From Bacteroidales bacterium (GTDB lineage: Bacteria; Bacteroidota; Bacteroidia; Bacteroidales; F082), in assembly GCA_029933565.1 (NCBI GenBank), contig JAOZNY010000183.1, positions 1-6,065 of the forward strand: 6,065 nucleotides of DNA. The letters run 5' to 3'. The position numbers and the translations under genes were made by a program. The notes beneath the pieces were generated by a model. The model was not told the DNA's origin and made no database searches. It worked only from the letters and a program-made list of their open reading frames with translations. Positions within the stretch are counted from its first letter, which is position 1; each line of letters begins with the position of its first letter. Below are positions 1 to 5,074 of the stretch, piece after piece.

Positions 1-61
1 TTAAATCAATATTTAATTCCCCAACAACTAAAAGATCATATTTTTTCAACAGATTCGGCAT
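1..61 (-). CDS. PfkB/ribokinase-family sugar kinase, N-terminal fragment (cut by window edge)
   Basis: Only the first 20 codons are present, reading MPNLLKKYDLLVVGELNIDL from an ATG at 59-61 on the minus strand; the rest lies left of the window. The pattern D-x-x-V-x-G-E-x-N-x-D (residues 9-19) is the usual first beta-strand and sugar-contacting turn of PfkB-family kinases, where the N and D near this turn line the sugar pocket. The ATG is 8 nt after the stop of the gatZ-like gene on the same strand, so it is very likely the third gene of the agaS-gatZ operon. From that context the expected substrate is tagatose-6-phosphate, giving tagatose-1,6-bisphosphate. A fructose- or other sugar-phosphate kinase is equally compatible with so short a fragment. 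Family call is fairly firm; substrate is inference. Confidence 0.72.
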   Translation of the reverse strand, partial: MPNLLKKYDLLVVGELNIDL

Positions 62-69
62 AAAAAAAA

Positions 70-1344
70 CTAAATGTAATTATTAAAATCAACTAAATTA
101 AAATTGTAAAAATATTTATCCATTGACTTTTCAATTTTTGAAAGCACAATTTGTTCTGCTTTTATTCCACGTCTTTCCAAATTCTTATAAAGTATTACAC
201 GGGCATATTCTACAGTAGGATTTGTCCAAATATAACGTGCCCCGGTTTTTATTAGCCATAGTTGTCTTTCCTCAGCAATCGAGAAAAAATCATCTTCATT
301 TTCTTCAGGCAACAGCCATTTTTTCCATCTTCCGGAATCAATTACGGCATTCCACAAAACTTGCTTGAAATTTGATCTTATGGCTATTTTATCTTGGGCA
401 TCAAGTTCCTCCTCCATTTGAGTCAACTCCATCAAGCCATCATATTCATTTTCAGTAAACTCAGGACCAACATTTGCACCACCCATTCCCGTAAGGGGAT
501 AATCCTGAGGATTACTAACATTGTCGGAATAATGACCTTTAATTACACTTCCAAATTTTGCCGCTTCGGCAGTAAGTGTTTTGGCAACTTCAGCATCGAA
601 TAGTGTGGTATGCAAATCAGTACCTACTTTTCCAACAATAAAACAAGGCCATACGTCGGCATATCCTGCCTTAGCCAAGCCATTTTTAAGAATGCTCAGA
701 AACTCAGAAAACGTTTTCATATCGGCTAAACCGCCATGAACTTCCTCTGTGCCTACTTCGTAAGAAATAGCAGGATAGTTATTCTCACGCCTATACTTTT
801 CAATATGAATAATTATTTCGAGAGTGCGATTTGCAACAGTCTGAATATTGATTATTTCATCCTTTTTTAAACTTACATCAATTGTCGGATCAACATGCAG
901 TAAATGATAACCTGCTTTAAGCGAATCGATCATCGATTGTTTAACAAGACCCATTGTTTCCACAAAAGTCATGTTTTTAAGACGATGTTCATCTTTTAGC
1001 CATGGCCCGCCATGATCCAATGCCACCATTACCGGACTTGTCATTCCCAATGCTTCTGCTTCCTGTTTTATAACTTTTACAAACTCATTTTGATTCATTC
1101 CTGTGTAGCCCCTATTACTATCCACCTGATTAAGTGTTGCAGCAAATTTAATCGGTGCATTGCAACGCTTAGCTGAATTAAGGGCGGCTTTAATAACAGA
1201 AATTGAATTAGGGCAGGCAGCAAACAATGTCCTGCTAATGCCTGTTTTTTCCTTCTCCTCCTTAATCCTCATCAGGATGTGCTCAACAAGCGGCAAATCT
1301 TTATTCGTATTTATTTTTTTCTCTTTGTACACTTTCTTTCTCAT
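70..1344 (-). CDS. gatZ: GatZ/KbaZ-family protein (class II tagatose-1,6-bisphosphate aldolase non-catalytic subunit)
   Basis: A 424-residue TIM-barrel-type protein. It shares signature segments with E. coli GatZ/KbaZ: NQVDSNRGYTGM (72-83), LDHGGPW (109-115), HVDPTIDV (150-157), SYEVGTEEVHGG (194-205), and a late stretch around QMEEELDAQDK (309-319) followed by W-rich RWKKW (339-343). In enterobacteria this protein has no activity alone; it stabilises and activates the class II zinc aldolase GatY/KbaY, which splits tagatose-1,6-bisphosphate into DHAP and glyceraldehyde-3-P. Older annotations wrongly call it tagatose-6-phosphate kinase. Cytoplasmic. Its ATG directly follows the agaS stop (TAAATG), so translation is probably coupled. 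A sugar kinase starts 8 nt downstream. No GatY/KbaY partner is visible here. Some GatZ-family proteins are reported to epimerise fructose-6-P/tagatose-6-P at C4, so a catalytic role is possible. Family call strong, exact role uncertain. Confidence 0.92.
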   Translation of the reverse strand: MRKKVYKEKKINTNKDLPLVEHILMRIKEEKEKTGISRTLFAACPNSISVIKAALNSAKRCNAPIKFAATLNQVDSNRGYTGMNQNEFVKVIKQEAEALGMTSPVMVALDHGGPWLKDEHRLKNMTFVETMGLVKQSMIDSLKAGYHLLHVDPTIDVSLKKDEIINIQTVANRTLEIIIHIEKYRRENNYPAISYEVGTEEVHGGLADMKTFSEFLSILKNGLAKAGYADVWPCFIVGKVGTDLHTTLFDAEVAKTLTAEAAKFGSVIKGHYSDNVSNPQDYPLTGMGGANVGPEFTENEYDGLMELTQMEEELDAQDKIAIRSNFKQVLWNAVIDSGRWKKWLLPEENEDDFFSIAEERQLWLIKTGARYIWTNPTVEYARVILYKNLERRGIKAEQIVLSKIEKSMDKYFYNFNLVDFNNYI

Positions 1345-2499
1345 TTAAACTTCTGCAAACTTTAATGGCATTCTCTTATAAGGATAAGGGTAAATTGTCA
1401 CCCCCTGAACAACTCTGTGAATTGTACCATTAACAGATGGATTGTCTGGATTATAACCTTCATGAATTGATTTATAGAAAGCAAATAACTGTGCCGGCAC
1501 AAGTCCGCATAGCAATAAAAGACTTTCATCAAGACTTTCATCGTTTTCAGATAATGTAATAAGTTGATCAAGTCCCTCAATTTCCATTTTGTTCTCTGCT
1601 ACTCCTATTGAATAAGCAGCTTTACTTTCACCTTTCATGGAGTTAACCAAATCGACTTCATATTTCCTTACATATTCGTCATTGCTAAAGAAATAGAACA
1701 ATAATGTTTTGTTGTTTACCACTGCTTTGGGCCCATGCCTGAAGCCCAGAAACGAATCGAACTTACATATTAATTTACCATTAGTTAGTTCCTGCAATTT
1801 AAGGTGTGCTTCTCTTGCAACTCCTATAAAAGGTCCTGAACCTAAAAACACAGCCCGTTCAATTTCTTGTTCAACAATATTCCTGAAAACTGTGTCTCCC
1901 TCAGAAATAATTTTTTTAGCATATTTTACTGCTAACTCAAGCTGACTTTTAATTAAATACAAATTATTTAACTTAGAAACCAATAAAGCAACAAGAGCCA
2001 TTGAAGTTACGCTGCTTGTCATTGCAAGGCTTTTGTCGTTTGCCTTTTCGGGAAGTATTATTTTATATGAATTAGGCAGTCTCATCTGAGAAATATCCCC
2101 ATCCTTATTGCAACTTATAATTAGATGTTTGAGGTTTGAAGAAACTTTATCTGCATTTAAAATTGCAGCCATACTTTCTGGGCTATTGCCCGATCTGGCA
2201 AAGGAAACCAAAAGAGTTTTTCTTTTTTGATTAATAAACATTTCAGGGTGAGTAACAATTTCAGTGGTTGAAACTGCCCTTGAACTCACTCCTGTATTAC
2301 TCTGGAAAGGCCCACAAACCATTTCTCCAATAAAAAATGAAGAACCTGCTCCTATAAATATAACTTCACCCTCTTTGGAGGTAAGAATCTCATCCAGAAA
2401 ATTACGCAGACTTGAACTTTGTTCATTAACTAATTCAAAAACTTCTAACCAAAGTTCAGGCTGATGATTAATTTCCTTCAGAGTATCATAATTCTTCAT
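1345..2499 (-). CDS. agaS: AgaS-like SIS-domain galactosamine-6-phosphate deaminase/isomerase
   Basis: 384 residues, the usual AgaS length, with two SIS (sugar isomerase) domains. The first carries GAGSS (51-55), SFARSGNSPES (99-109) and AMTSSVTSM (159-167), nearly the same as E. coli AgaS (GAGTS, SFGRSGNSPES, AMTSS). The second carries FLGSGPFIGVAREAHLKLQE (218-237), FRHGPKAVVN (253-262) and the C-terminal NGTIHRVVQG (357-366). It differs from GlmS by lacking the glutaminase domain. The known AgaS reaction is deamination and isomerisation of galactosamine-6-phosphate to tagatose-6-phosphate plus ammonia, in the cytosol. It is first in the minus-strand operon and supplies the substrate expected for the downstream kinase and aldolase subunit. 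It is divergent from the agaR-like regulator, with a TATATTTG -7 box upstream. The ATG at 2497-2499 fits the family N-terminus. An isomerase acting on another amino-sugar phosphate is the main alternative. Confidence 0.92.
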   Translation of the reverse strand: MKNYDTLKEINHQPELWLEVFELVNEQSSSLRNFLDEILTSKEGEVIFIGAGSSFFIGEMVCGPFQSNTGVSSRAVSTTEIVTHPEMFINQKRKTLLVSFARSGNSPESMAAILNADKVSSNLKHLIISCNKDGDISQMRLPNSYKIILPEKANDKSLAMTSSVTSMALVALLVSKLNNLYLIKSQLELAVKYAKKIISEGDTVFRNIVEQEIERAVFLGSGPFIGVAREAHLKLQELTNGKLICKFDSFLGFRHGPKAVVNNKTLLFYFFSNDEYVRKYEVDLVNSMKGESKAAYSIGVAENKMEIEGLDQLITLSENDESLDESLLLLCGLVPAQLFAFYKSIHEGYNPDNPSVNGTIHRVVQGVTIYPYPYKRMPLKFAEV

Positions 2500-2537
2500 C
2501 TACCAAATTATATTTTATTATTATTTTTTAGAGATGA

Positions 2538-2545
2538 CAAATATA
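2538..2545 (-). promoter_or_regulatory. Candidate -7 box of the agaS operon promoter
   Basis: On the minus strand this reads TATATTTG, an exact match to the Bacteroidota -7 consensus TAnnTTTG. A TTG (complement of 2567-2569) lies 21 nt upstream and could serve as a degenerate -33 element. The box is about 40 nt before the agaS ATG, leaving a short A/T-rich leader without a Shine-Dalgarno sequence, as is usual in this phylum. Based on consensus matching only; in AT-rich DNA such matches also arise by chance. Confidence 0.5.
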
Positions 2546-2602
2546 ATAAGTTTTTGAAAGGTTTTGCAACTTAATTCATTTTTTTATTATTTATATGTTT
2601 TT

Positions 2603-2616
2603 ATTCGTTTTGTTTT
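2603..2616 (+). promoter_or_regulatory. Candidate AgaR operator, site 1
   Basis: Reads ATTCGTTTTGTTTT. As I recall it, the enterobacterial AgaR operator has a core of TTTCRTTTYRTTTY; this site matches 13 of 14 positions. It shares the exact 7-mer TTCGTTT with site 2, 36 bp to the right on the same strand. It lies between the two divergent promoters. The comparison is from memory and across phyla, and the T-rich context raises the chance of coincidence. Confidence 0.35.
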
Positions 2617-2638
2617 AGCCTTTTTATCTTTTATTTAC

Positions 2639-2652
2639 TTTCGTTTCAATGT
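2639..2652 (+). promoter_or_regulatory. Candidate AgaR operator, site 2
   Basis: Reads TTTCGTTTCAATGT, matching the recalled AgaR core TTTCRTTTYRTTTY at 12 of 14 positions and containing the direct repeat TTTC-G-TTTC typical of several DeoR-family sites. It lies just upstream of where the -33 region of the agaR promoter should be, so binding there could repress agaR or regulate both directions. Same caveats as site 1. Confidence 0.35.
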
Positions 2653-2679
2653 TATCATAAGTTATTTGAATATTTATTT

Positions 2680-2687
2680 TACATTTG
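2680..2687 (+). promoter_or_regulatory. Candidate -7 box of the agaR promoter
   Basis: Reads TACATTTG, an exact TAnnTTTG match, 37 nt upstream of the agaR ATG. No good TTTG is found at the expected -33 distance; the nearest, at 2665-2668, is too close (11 nt). The promoter may therefore be weak or activator-dependent, or the call may be wrong. The leader after it is purine-rich (AGAAAGAAAAAAAA). Confidence 0.42.
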
Positions 2688-2724
2688 CAAACAGAAAGAA
2701 AAAAAACTAACCAATAATTCCATA

Positions 2725-3513
2725 ATGGGTAAGGGTGAAATAAAAATCGAAAGGAATACCTTAAACAGGCGTTCAAAAATAATAGAGATTTTAAACAAAC
2801 GCAATAATATATCCGTATCGGAGATAAGCAAGGACTTTGATATAAGTGAAGTTTCTGTGCGAAATGATTTATCACATCTGGAGAAAAAAGGTTTACTAAT
2901 CAGAACCAGAGGTGGTGCAATATCTAAGCAACCTACAAACTTTGATTTAAACTTAAACCAACGACTTAAACACAATTATAAGCAGAAGCAGCATATCGGA
3001 AAACGTGCTGTTGATTTTATTAAAAATGGCAGTACAGTAATCATGGATTCAGGCTCAACAGTTATAGAAGTTGCAAGAAACATAAAAGGCAAAAAGAACA
3101 TCAAACTAATTACCAACAGTTTACCAATTGCAGAAATTGTAGCCGACAATAATGAAATTGAAGTAATAATTGCTGGTGGAACACTTAGGCCGGAAATGCG
3201 CTCACTTGTTGGTATGATGTCTGAAAAAACAATAATGAATTATCATTGTGACCTTGCTATTTTGGGCACTGACAGCATCGACTCTGAGATGGGTATTTTT
3301 ACACAGTTAGAAAATGAGGCAAGCCTCACTCAAACAATGATGAAGGTTTCAACTAAAACAATTGTTGTTACCGATTCGAGTAAGTTTGGCAAAAAAAGTT
3401 TCATTAAAATAGCCGATATATCGGAAATAGATATACTTATTACAGATGATTCCATTTCTGCTATAGATATTCAAAAACTAAATAAACAGGGTATAGATCT
3501 GGAAATAGTATAA
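2725..3513 (+). CDS. agaR: AgaR-like DeoR-family transcriptional regulator
   Basis: 262 residues, normal for the DeoR family. Residues about 15-65 form the N-terminal helix-turn-helix, with recognition helix around SEVSVRNDLSHLEKKG (41-56) and the wing at LLIRTRGGA (57-65). Residues about 80-240 are the DeoR C-terminal sugar-phosphate sensor: IMDSGSTV (106-113), ITNSL (129-133), AGGTLR (150-155), NYHCDLAILGTDSID (172-186), ENEASL (196-201) and VVTDSSKFGK (214-223). NYHCDLAILGTDSID and VVTDSSKF closely resemble the same places in E. coli AgaR (NYHFDMLFLGVDAID, VVTDSSKF). Known relatives repress amino-sugar genes and are released by a sugar phosphate. It is divergent from the agaS operon, its likely target, with candidate operators in between. 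The ATG is kept because it leaves the usual short N-terminal extension before the HTH. Inducer identity is inference. Confidence 0.92.
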   Translation: MGKGEIKIERNTLNRRSKIIEILNKRNNISVSEISKDFDISEVSVRNDLSHLEKKGLLIRTRGGAISKQPTNFDLNLNQRLKHNYKQKQHIGKRAVDFIKNGSTVIMDSGSTVIEVARNIKGKKNIKLITNSLPIAEIVADNNEIEVIIAGGTLRPEMRSLVGMMSEKTIMNYHCDLAILGTDSIDSEMGIFTQLENEASLTQTMMKVSTKTIVVTDSSKFGKKSFIKIADISEIDILITDDSISAIDIQKLNKQGIDLEIV

Positions 3514-3725
3514 AAAAAGGAATCTCAGCAGGCTTAGATTAACATTTACTTAACCTACTAACGGTGGCCTCACAAGCCTTACTCTACCTTTTCTCCTGAT
3601 AGTTCTCTAAAATATCATCAGCCTCCGGTCTTTTAAAAGATATCAAGAGTGGAAAAATTGGTCAAAATGACTACTTAACTAAACAAAGACGTACTTAAAC
3701 CAAATGTTCTAATTTATTACCCCAA
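3514..3725. other. Gene-free spacer between agaR and the tRNA terminator
   Basis: No convincing ORF or RNA gene is seen. Small structures only: a weak 5-bp hairpin (AATCT...AGATT, 3521-3540) after the agaR stop without a T-run, and a perfect 12-bp palindrome TCTTTTAAAAGA at 3629-3640. Neither is assigned a function. The region is less AT-rich around 3565-3630 than its surroundings, but I see no gene remnant that I can name. Confidence 0.55.
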
Positions 3726-3762
3726 GAAAAACGAAAACCCTGAAACAATCTATTAATCAGGG
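3726..3762 (-). terminator. Intrinsic terminator of the tRNA-Leu transcript
   Basis: On the minus strand a stem CCCTGA (complement of 3757-3762) pairs with TCAGGG (complement of 3738-3743) around a 13-nt loop. The stem is followed directly by a T-rich tail TTTTCGTTTTTC (3726-3737). It starts 18 nt beyond the 3' end of the CAG tRNA, the right place to end the tRNA transcript. The stem is only 6 bp and the loop is large, so strength is uncertain. Confidence 0.6.
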
Positions 3763-3780
3763 CTTTATGATAGTATTATG

Positions 3781-3864
3781 TACCCAAGATAAGACTCGAA
3801 CTTACACGGACTTGCGTCCACTGCACCCTGAATGCAGCGCGTCTACCAATTTCGCCACTTGGGC
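3781..3864 (-). tRNA. tRNA-Leu (anticodon CAG)
   Basis: An 84-nt class II tRNA. Acceptor arms are GCCCAAG and CTTGGGT, with discriminator A at 3781. The D-arm contains TTGGTAGAC. The anticodon stem CTGCA/TGCAG encloses loop TTCAGGG, so the anticodon is CAG (3828-3830) reading the leucine codon CUG. The long variable arm GGAC-GCAA-GTCC and T-loop TTCGAGT are both typical of tRNA-Leu. No CCA is encoded (CAT follows). The first pair is a G1:U72 wobble, unlike the G:C pair of its neighbour. It is the second gene of a tandem pair. Confidence 0.96.
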
Positions 3865-3874
3865 AATTAAAACA

Positions 3875-3918
3875 GGAGTATTGGGTCTTGTTTGTACAAT
3901 CGATGTACCCATTACTCC
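3875..3918 (-). repeat. Stem-loop in the tRNA-Leu spacer
   Basis: GGAGTATTGGGT (3875-3886) and ACCCATTACTCC (3907-3918) are complementary at 11 of 12 positions around a 20-nt loop. It sits in the 73-nt spacer between the two tRNA genes and should form in the precursor transcript on either strand. It has no adjacent long T-run in the minus direction, so it is a better candidate for a processing structure than a terminator. The function is not known from sequence. Confidence 0.55.
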
Positions 3919-3937
3919 AACATTGCATTATTTTATG

Positions 3938-4021
3938 TGCCCAAGACAAGAATCGAACTTGCACCTCCTTGCGAAGACATGGCCCTCAACCATGCGCGTC
4001 TACCATTTCCGCCACTTGGGC
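3938..4021 (-). tRNA. tRNA-Leu (anticodon GAG)
   Basis: An 84-nt class II tRNA. Acceptor stem GCCCAAG/CTTGGGC is fully Watson-Crick, with discriminator A at 3938. The D-arm contains ATGGTAGAC. The anticodon stem CATGG/CCATG encloses loop TTGAGGG, so the anticodon is GAG (3985-3987) reading CUC and CUU. The long variable arm and T-loop TTCGATT fit tRNA-Leu. CCA is not encoded. It is the promoter-proximal member of the pair, followed 73 nt later by tRNA-Leu(CAG), and is probably co-transcribed with it. Confidence 0.97.
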
Positions 4022-4031
4022 AATAAGGCGG

Positions 4032-4039
4032 CAAAAATA
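4032..4039 (-). promoter_or_regulatory. Candidate -7 box of the tRNA-Leu operon
   Basis: On the minus strand this reads TATTTTTG, an exact TAnnTTTG match, 10 nt upstream of the first base of tRNA-Leu(GAG). That leaves a leader of only a few bases. A T-rich TTTTC (complement of 4056-4060) lies 16 nt upstream and might act as a poor -33 element. Confidence 0.55.
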
Positions 4040-4399
4040 GTATTTTTTTAATCAGGAAAAATCTGTTTTAAATAATTATTTACTATCCAAAAATATTAGT
4101 AATATATCATTTCGAAACGCAACTCAAATATTCTCCCTCACAAAGGAAAAGTTTCACACAAAGACCCGCTAAGAAAAAACACGCAAAGATTCGCTAAGGC
4201 TTTTTGCAATAAATTTCTTTGCGAACCTTGGCGTAATAACTTCGCGTCCTTTGCGTGATACCTTTTCTGAAGTAAAAATCACACCTTATAAGAAGATTGC
4301 TTTGGATTACCTCAATATGTGGCTTTTAGTTCTTATTGATTTTTCTTTGAATACCGAACACTGATTAACCCTGCCCACAGCCCAATTCAAACTCTTCTG
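4040..4399. other. Gene-free region holding the tRNA upstream DNA and an inverted repeat
   Basis: About 360 bp between the tRNA promoter and the stop of the lipoprotein gene. It contains the inverted repeat listed separately (4154-4258). The rest, including 4259-4399 downstream of the lipoprotein stop, shows no ORF, RNA gene or clear intrinsic terminator that I can support. Confidence 0.6.
4154..4258. repeat. Imperfect inverted repeat of GCAAAG/CGCTAAG units
   Basis: The left arm (4154-4199) and the reverse complement of the right arm (4217-4258) agree at about 31 of 44 aligned positions, enclosing a loop of about 17 nt. The left arm is itself two tandem units, CAAAGACCCGCTAAG (4159-4173) and CAAAGATTCGCTAAG (4184-4198), 13 of 15 identical with a 25-nt period. 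The right arm carries degenerate complements, for example CTTTGCG and CCTTTGCGTG. From general familiarity, repeats of GCAAAG/GCTAAG type are common between genes in Bacteroidota. This looks like one copy of such a dispersed family, of unknown function. It is markedly more GC-rich than the flanks. Confidence 0.68.
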
Positions 4400-4978
4400 C
4401 TACGGCCTAACAGTAATATAAGCTGGGTACTCTTTGATTTTGCTTCCACTTTTATAATACGGTTTAATTTTTAATTCTATGTCGAGTTTTTTTATCTCTT
4501 CCTGATCATTGATATTAAAAACAACTTTTAGTATTTGTGGCAAAGATTCGGATTGTAAAACCGACAAGAAATCAATTTCAGCCTTTACAGGAAATTCCTT
4601 TTTGGAATAAGCTTCAACTTCTACTTCCTGATCAACTATTCCATTTGCATACTCTGTGCCTTTCATCAGAAGTCGCCATTCAAGTCCCGAAATTGCTGCC
4701 CTCTCCCCTGCTGTATTTTCCACCTCAACAATAGCATTTAGTTTTGCAGGCATATTTCCGTTGAACATCCTTCCCACAAGGCTAAGCATTTCACCTGCAT
4801 CCATCCCTTCTGCCTCTGTAATTTCACTCAGGTCAACACCTCCAATCTCCTGTACCTCTATTTCGAGCAGTGAAAAATTGGCATTTACAAACCTTTCGTA
4901 TTCGCCTGCCTGATTTAGTAGTCCGCAAGATTGGGTAAAAATCAGTGTTATTATTAATGCTAATGTTAGTAGTTTCAT
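4400..4978 (-). CDS. Predicted lipoprotein with LEA-2/WHy-like domain
   Basis: 192 residues. The N-terminus has one basic residue (K2), a hydrophobic core (3-14) and TQSC ending at C18, a relaxed lipobox of the sort common in Bacteroidota, so the protein is probably lipidated and exported. Residues about 79-137 have the pattern of a LEA-2/WHy beta-sandwich: alternating KLNAIVEVENTAG, ISGLEWRLLMKGTEYANGIV, then a polar turn and FPVKAEIDF. A second strand-rich stretch (148-192) ends in EYPAYITVRP. Known LEA14-like proteins have been linked to stress or envelope roles, but the bacterial lipoprotein versions are mostly uncharacterised, and I assign no function. It is a single gene, divergent from the secreted-protein gene at 5075, with a TATTTTTG box about 33 nt before its ATG. 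Reality of the gene is well supported by signal and composition; the domain call is moderate. Confidence 0.8.
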   Translation of the reverse strand: MKLLTLALIITLIFTQSCGLLNQAGEYERFVNANFSLLEIEVQEIGGVDLSEITEAEGMDAGEMLSLVGRMFNGNMPAKLNAIVEVENTAGERAAISGLEWRLLMKGTEYANGIVDQEVEVEAYSKKEFPVKAEIDFLSVLQSESLPQILKVVFNINDQEEIKKLDIELKIKPYYKSGSKIKEYPAYITVRP

Positions 4979-5010
4979 TCAATCAAAAATTTAATTATAA
5001 ATTTACACCA

Positions 5011-5018
5011 CAAAAATA
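5011..5018 (-). promoter_or_regulatory. Candidate -7 box of the lipoprotein promoter
   Basis: On the minus strand this reads TATTTTTG, an exact TAnnTTTG match and the same 8-mer as upstream of the tRNA genes. It would give a leader of about 25 nt. No convincing -33 TTTG is seen. No matching box facing the divergent gene at 5075 was found. Confidence 0.48.
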
Positions 5019-5074
5019 TAATAATTGAGCATCTTAATTTATACTGAAGGTGTCAATACAGAAAACGCAATGCT

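Larger units (their letters stand above)
2500..2724. promoter_or_regulatory. Divergent agaS/agaR regulatory region
   Basis: A 225-bp, very AT-rich intergenic region between the two divergent starts. It contains one TAnnTTTG box facing each gene and, between the two, a pair of TTCGTTT-containing sites listed separately. The arrangement (regulator divergent from its target operon with operators between) is the usual one for DeoR-family control and suggests both autoregulation and control of the catabolic operon. No small ORF or RNA gene is evident inside it. Confidence 0.7.

Noticed and set aside
70..1344. Annotation of the GatZ-like gene as tagatose-6-phosphate kinase
   Set aside because: That is an old database label. 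The sequence has no PfkB or other kinase motif and belongs to the GatZ/KbaZ family; the probable kinase is the separate gene cut at the left edge.
1398..1580. Minus-strand 60-residue ORF inside agaS
   Set aside because: It is an alternative frame of agaS, rich in repeated leucine and isoleucine from AT-rich codons, with no independent support.
1709..2464. Plus-strand ORFs of 78 and 66 residues opposite agaS
   Set aside because: They are antisense shadows of a conserved enzyme gene, without their own promoter or recognisable domain.
2624..2975. Two minus-strand ORFs (83 and 98 residues) opposite the start of agaR
   Set aside because: They are antisense to the strongly supported agaR HTH region, have cysteine- and phenylalanine-rich low-complexity composition and match no family I know.
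3521..3540. Possible agaR terminator hairpin (AATCT...AGATT)
   Set aside because: The stem is only 5 A/T-rich base pairs and no T-run follows, so it does not qualify as an intrinsic terminator.
3776..3964. Minus-strand 62-residue ORF (MQVRFLSWAHK...)
   Set aside because: It begins in the 3' part of tRNA-Leu(GAG) and runs through the spacer and tRNA-Leu(CAG), so it is translated tRNA sequence.
3767..4051. Plus-strand 94-residue ORF across the tRNA region (contains RQESNLHLL)
   Set aside because: It reads antisense through both tRNA-Leu genes; peptides such as RQESNLH are a familiar artefact of translating the complement of tRNA-Leu. No coding signal is left once the tRNAs are assigned.
4154..4258. 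CRISPR-like array in the repeated GCAAAG region
   Set aside because: The units are degenerate, only about 15 nt long, arranged as inverted pairs with no unique spacers of regular length, and no cas gene is near.
4537..4913. Plus-strand ORFs of 65 and 85 residues opposite the lipoprotein gene
   Set aside because: Antisense to a gene with a clear lipoprotein signal; their serine/proline-rich composition is typical of a complementary frame.
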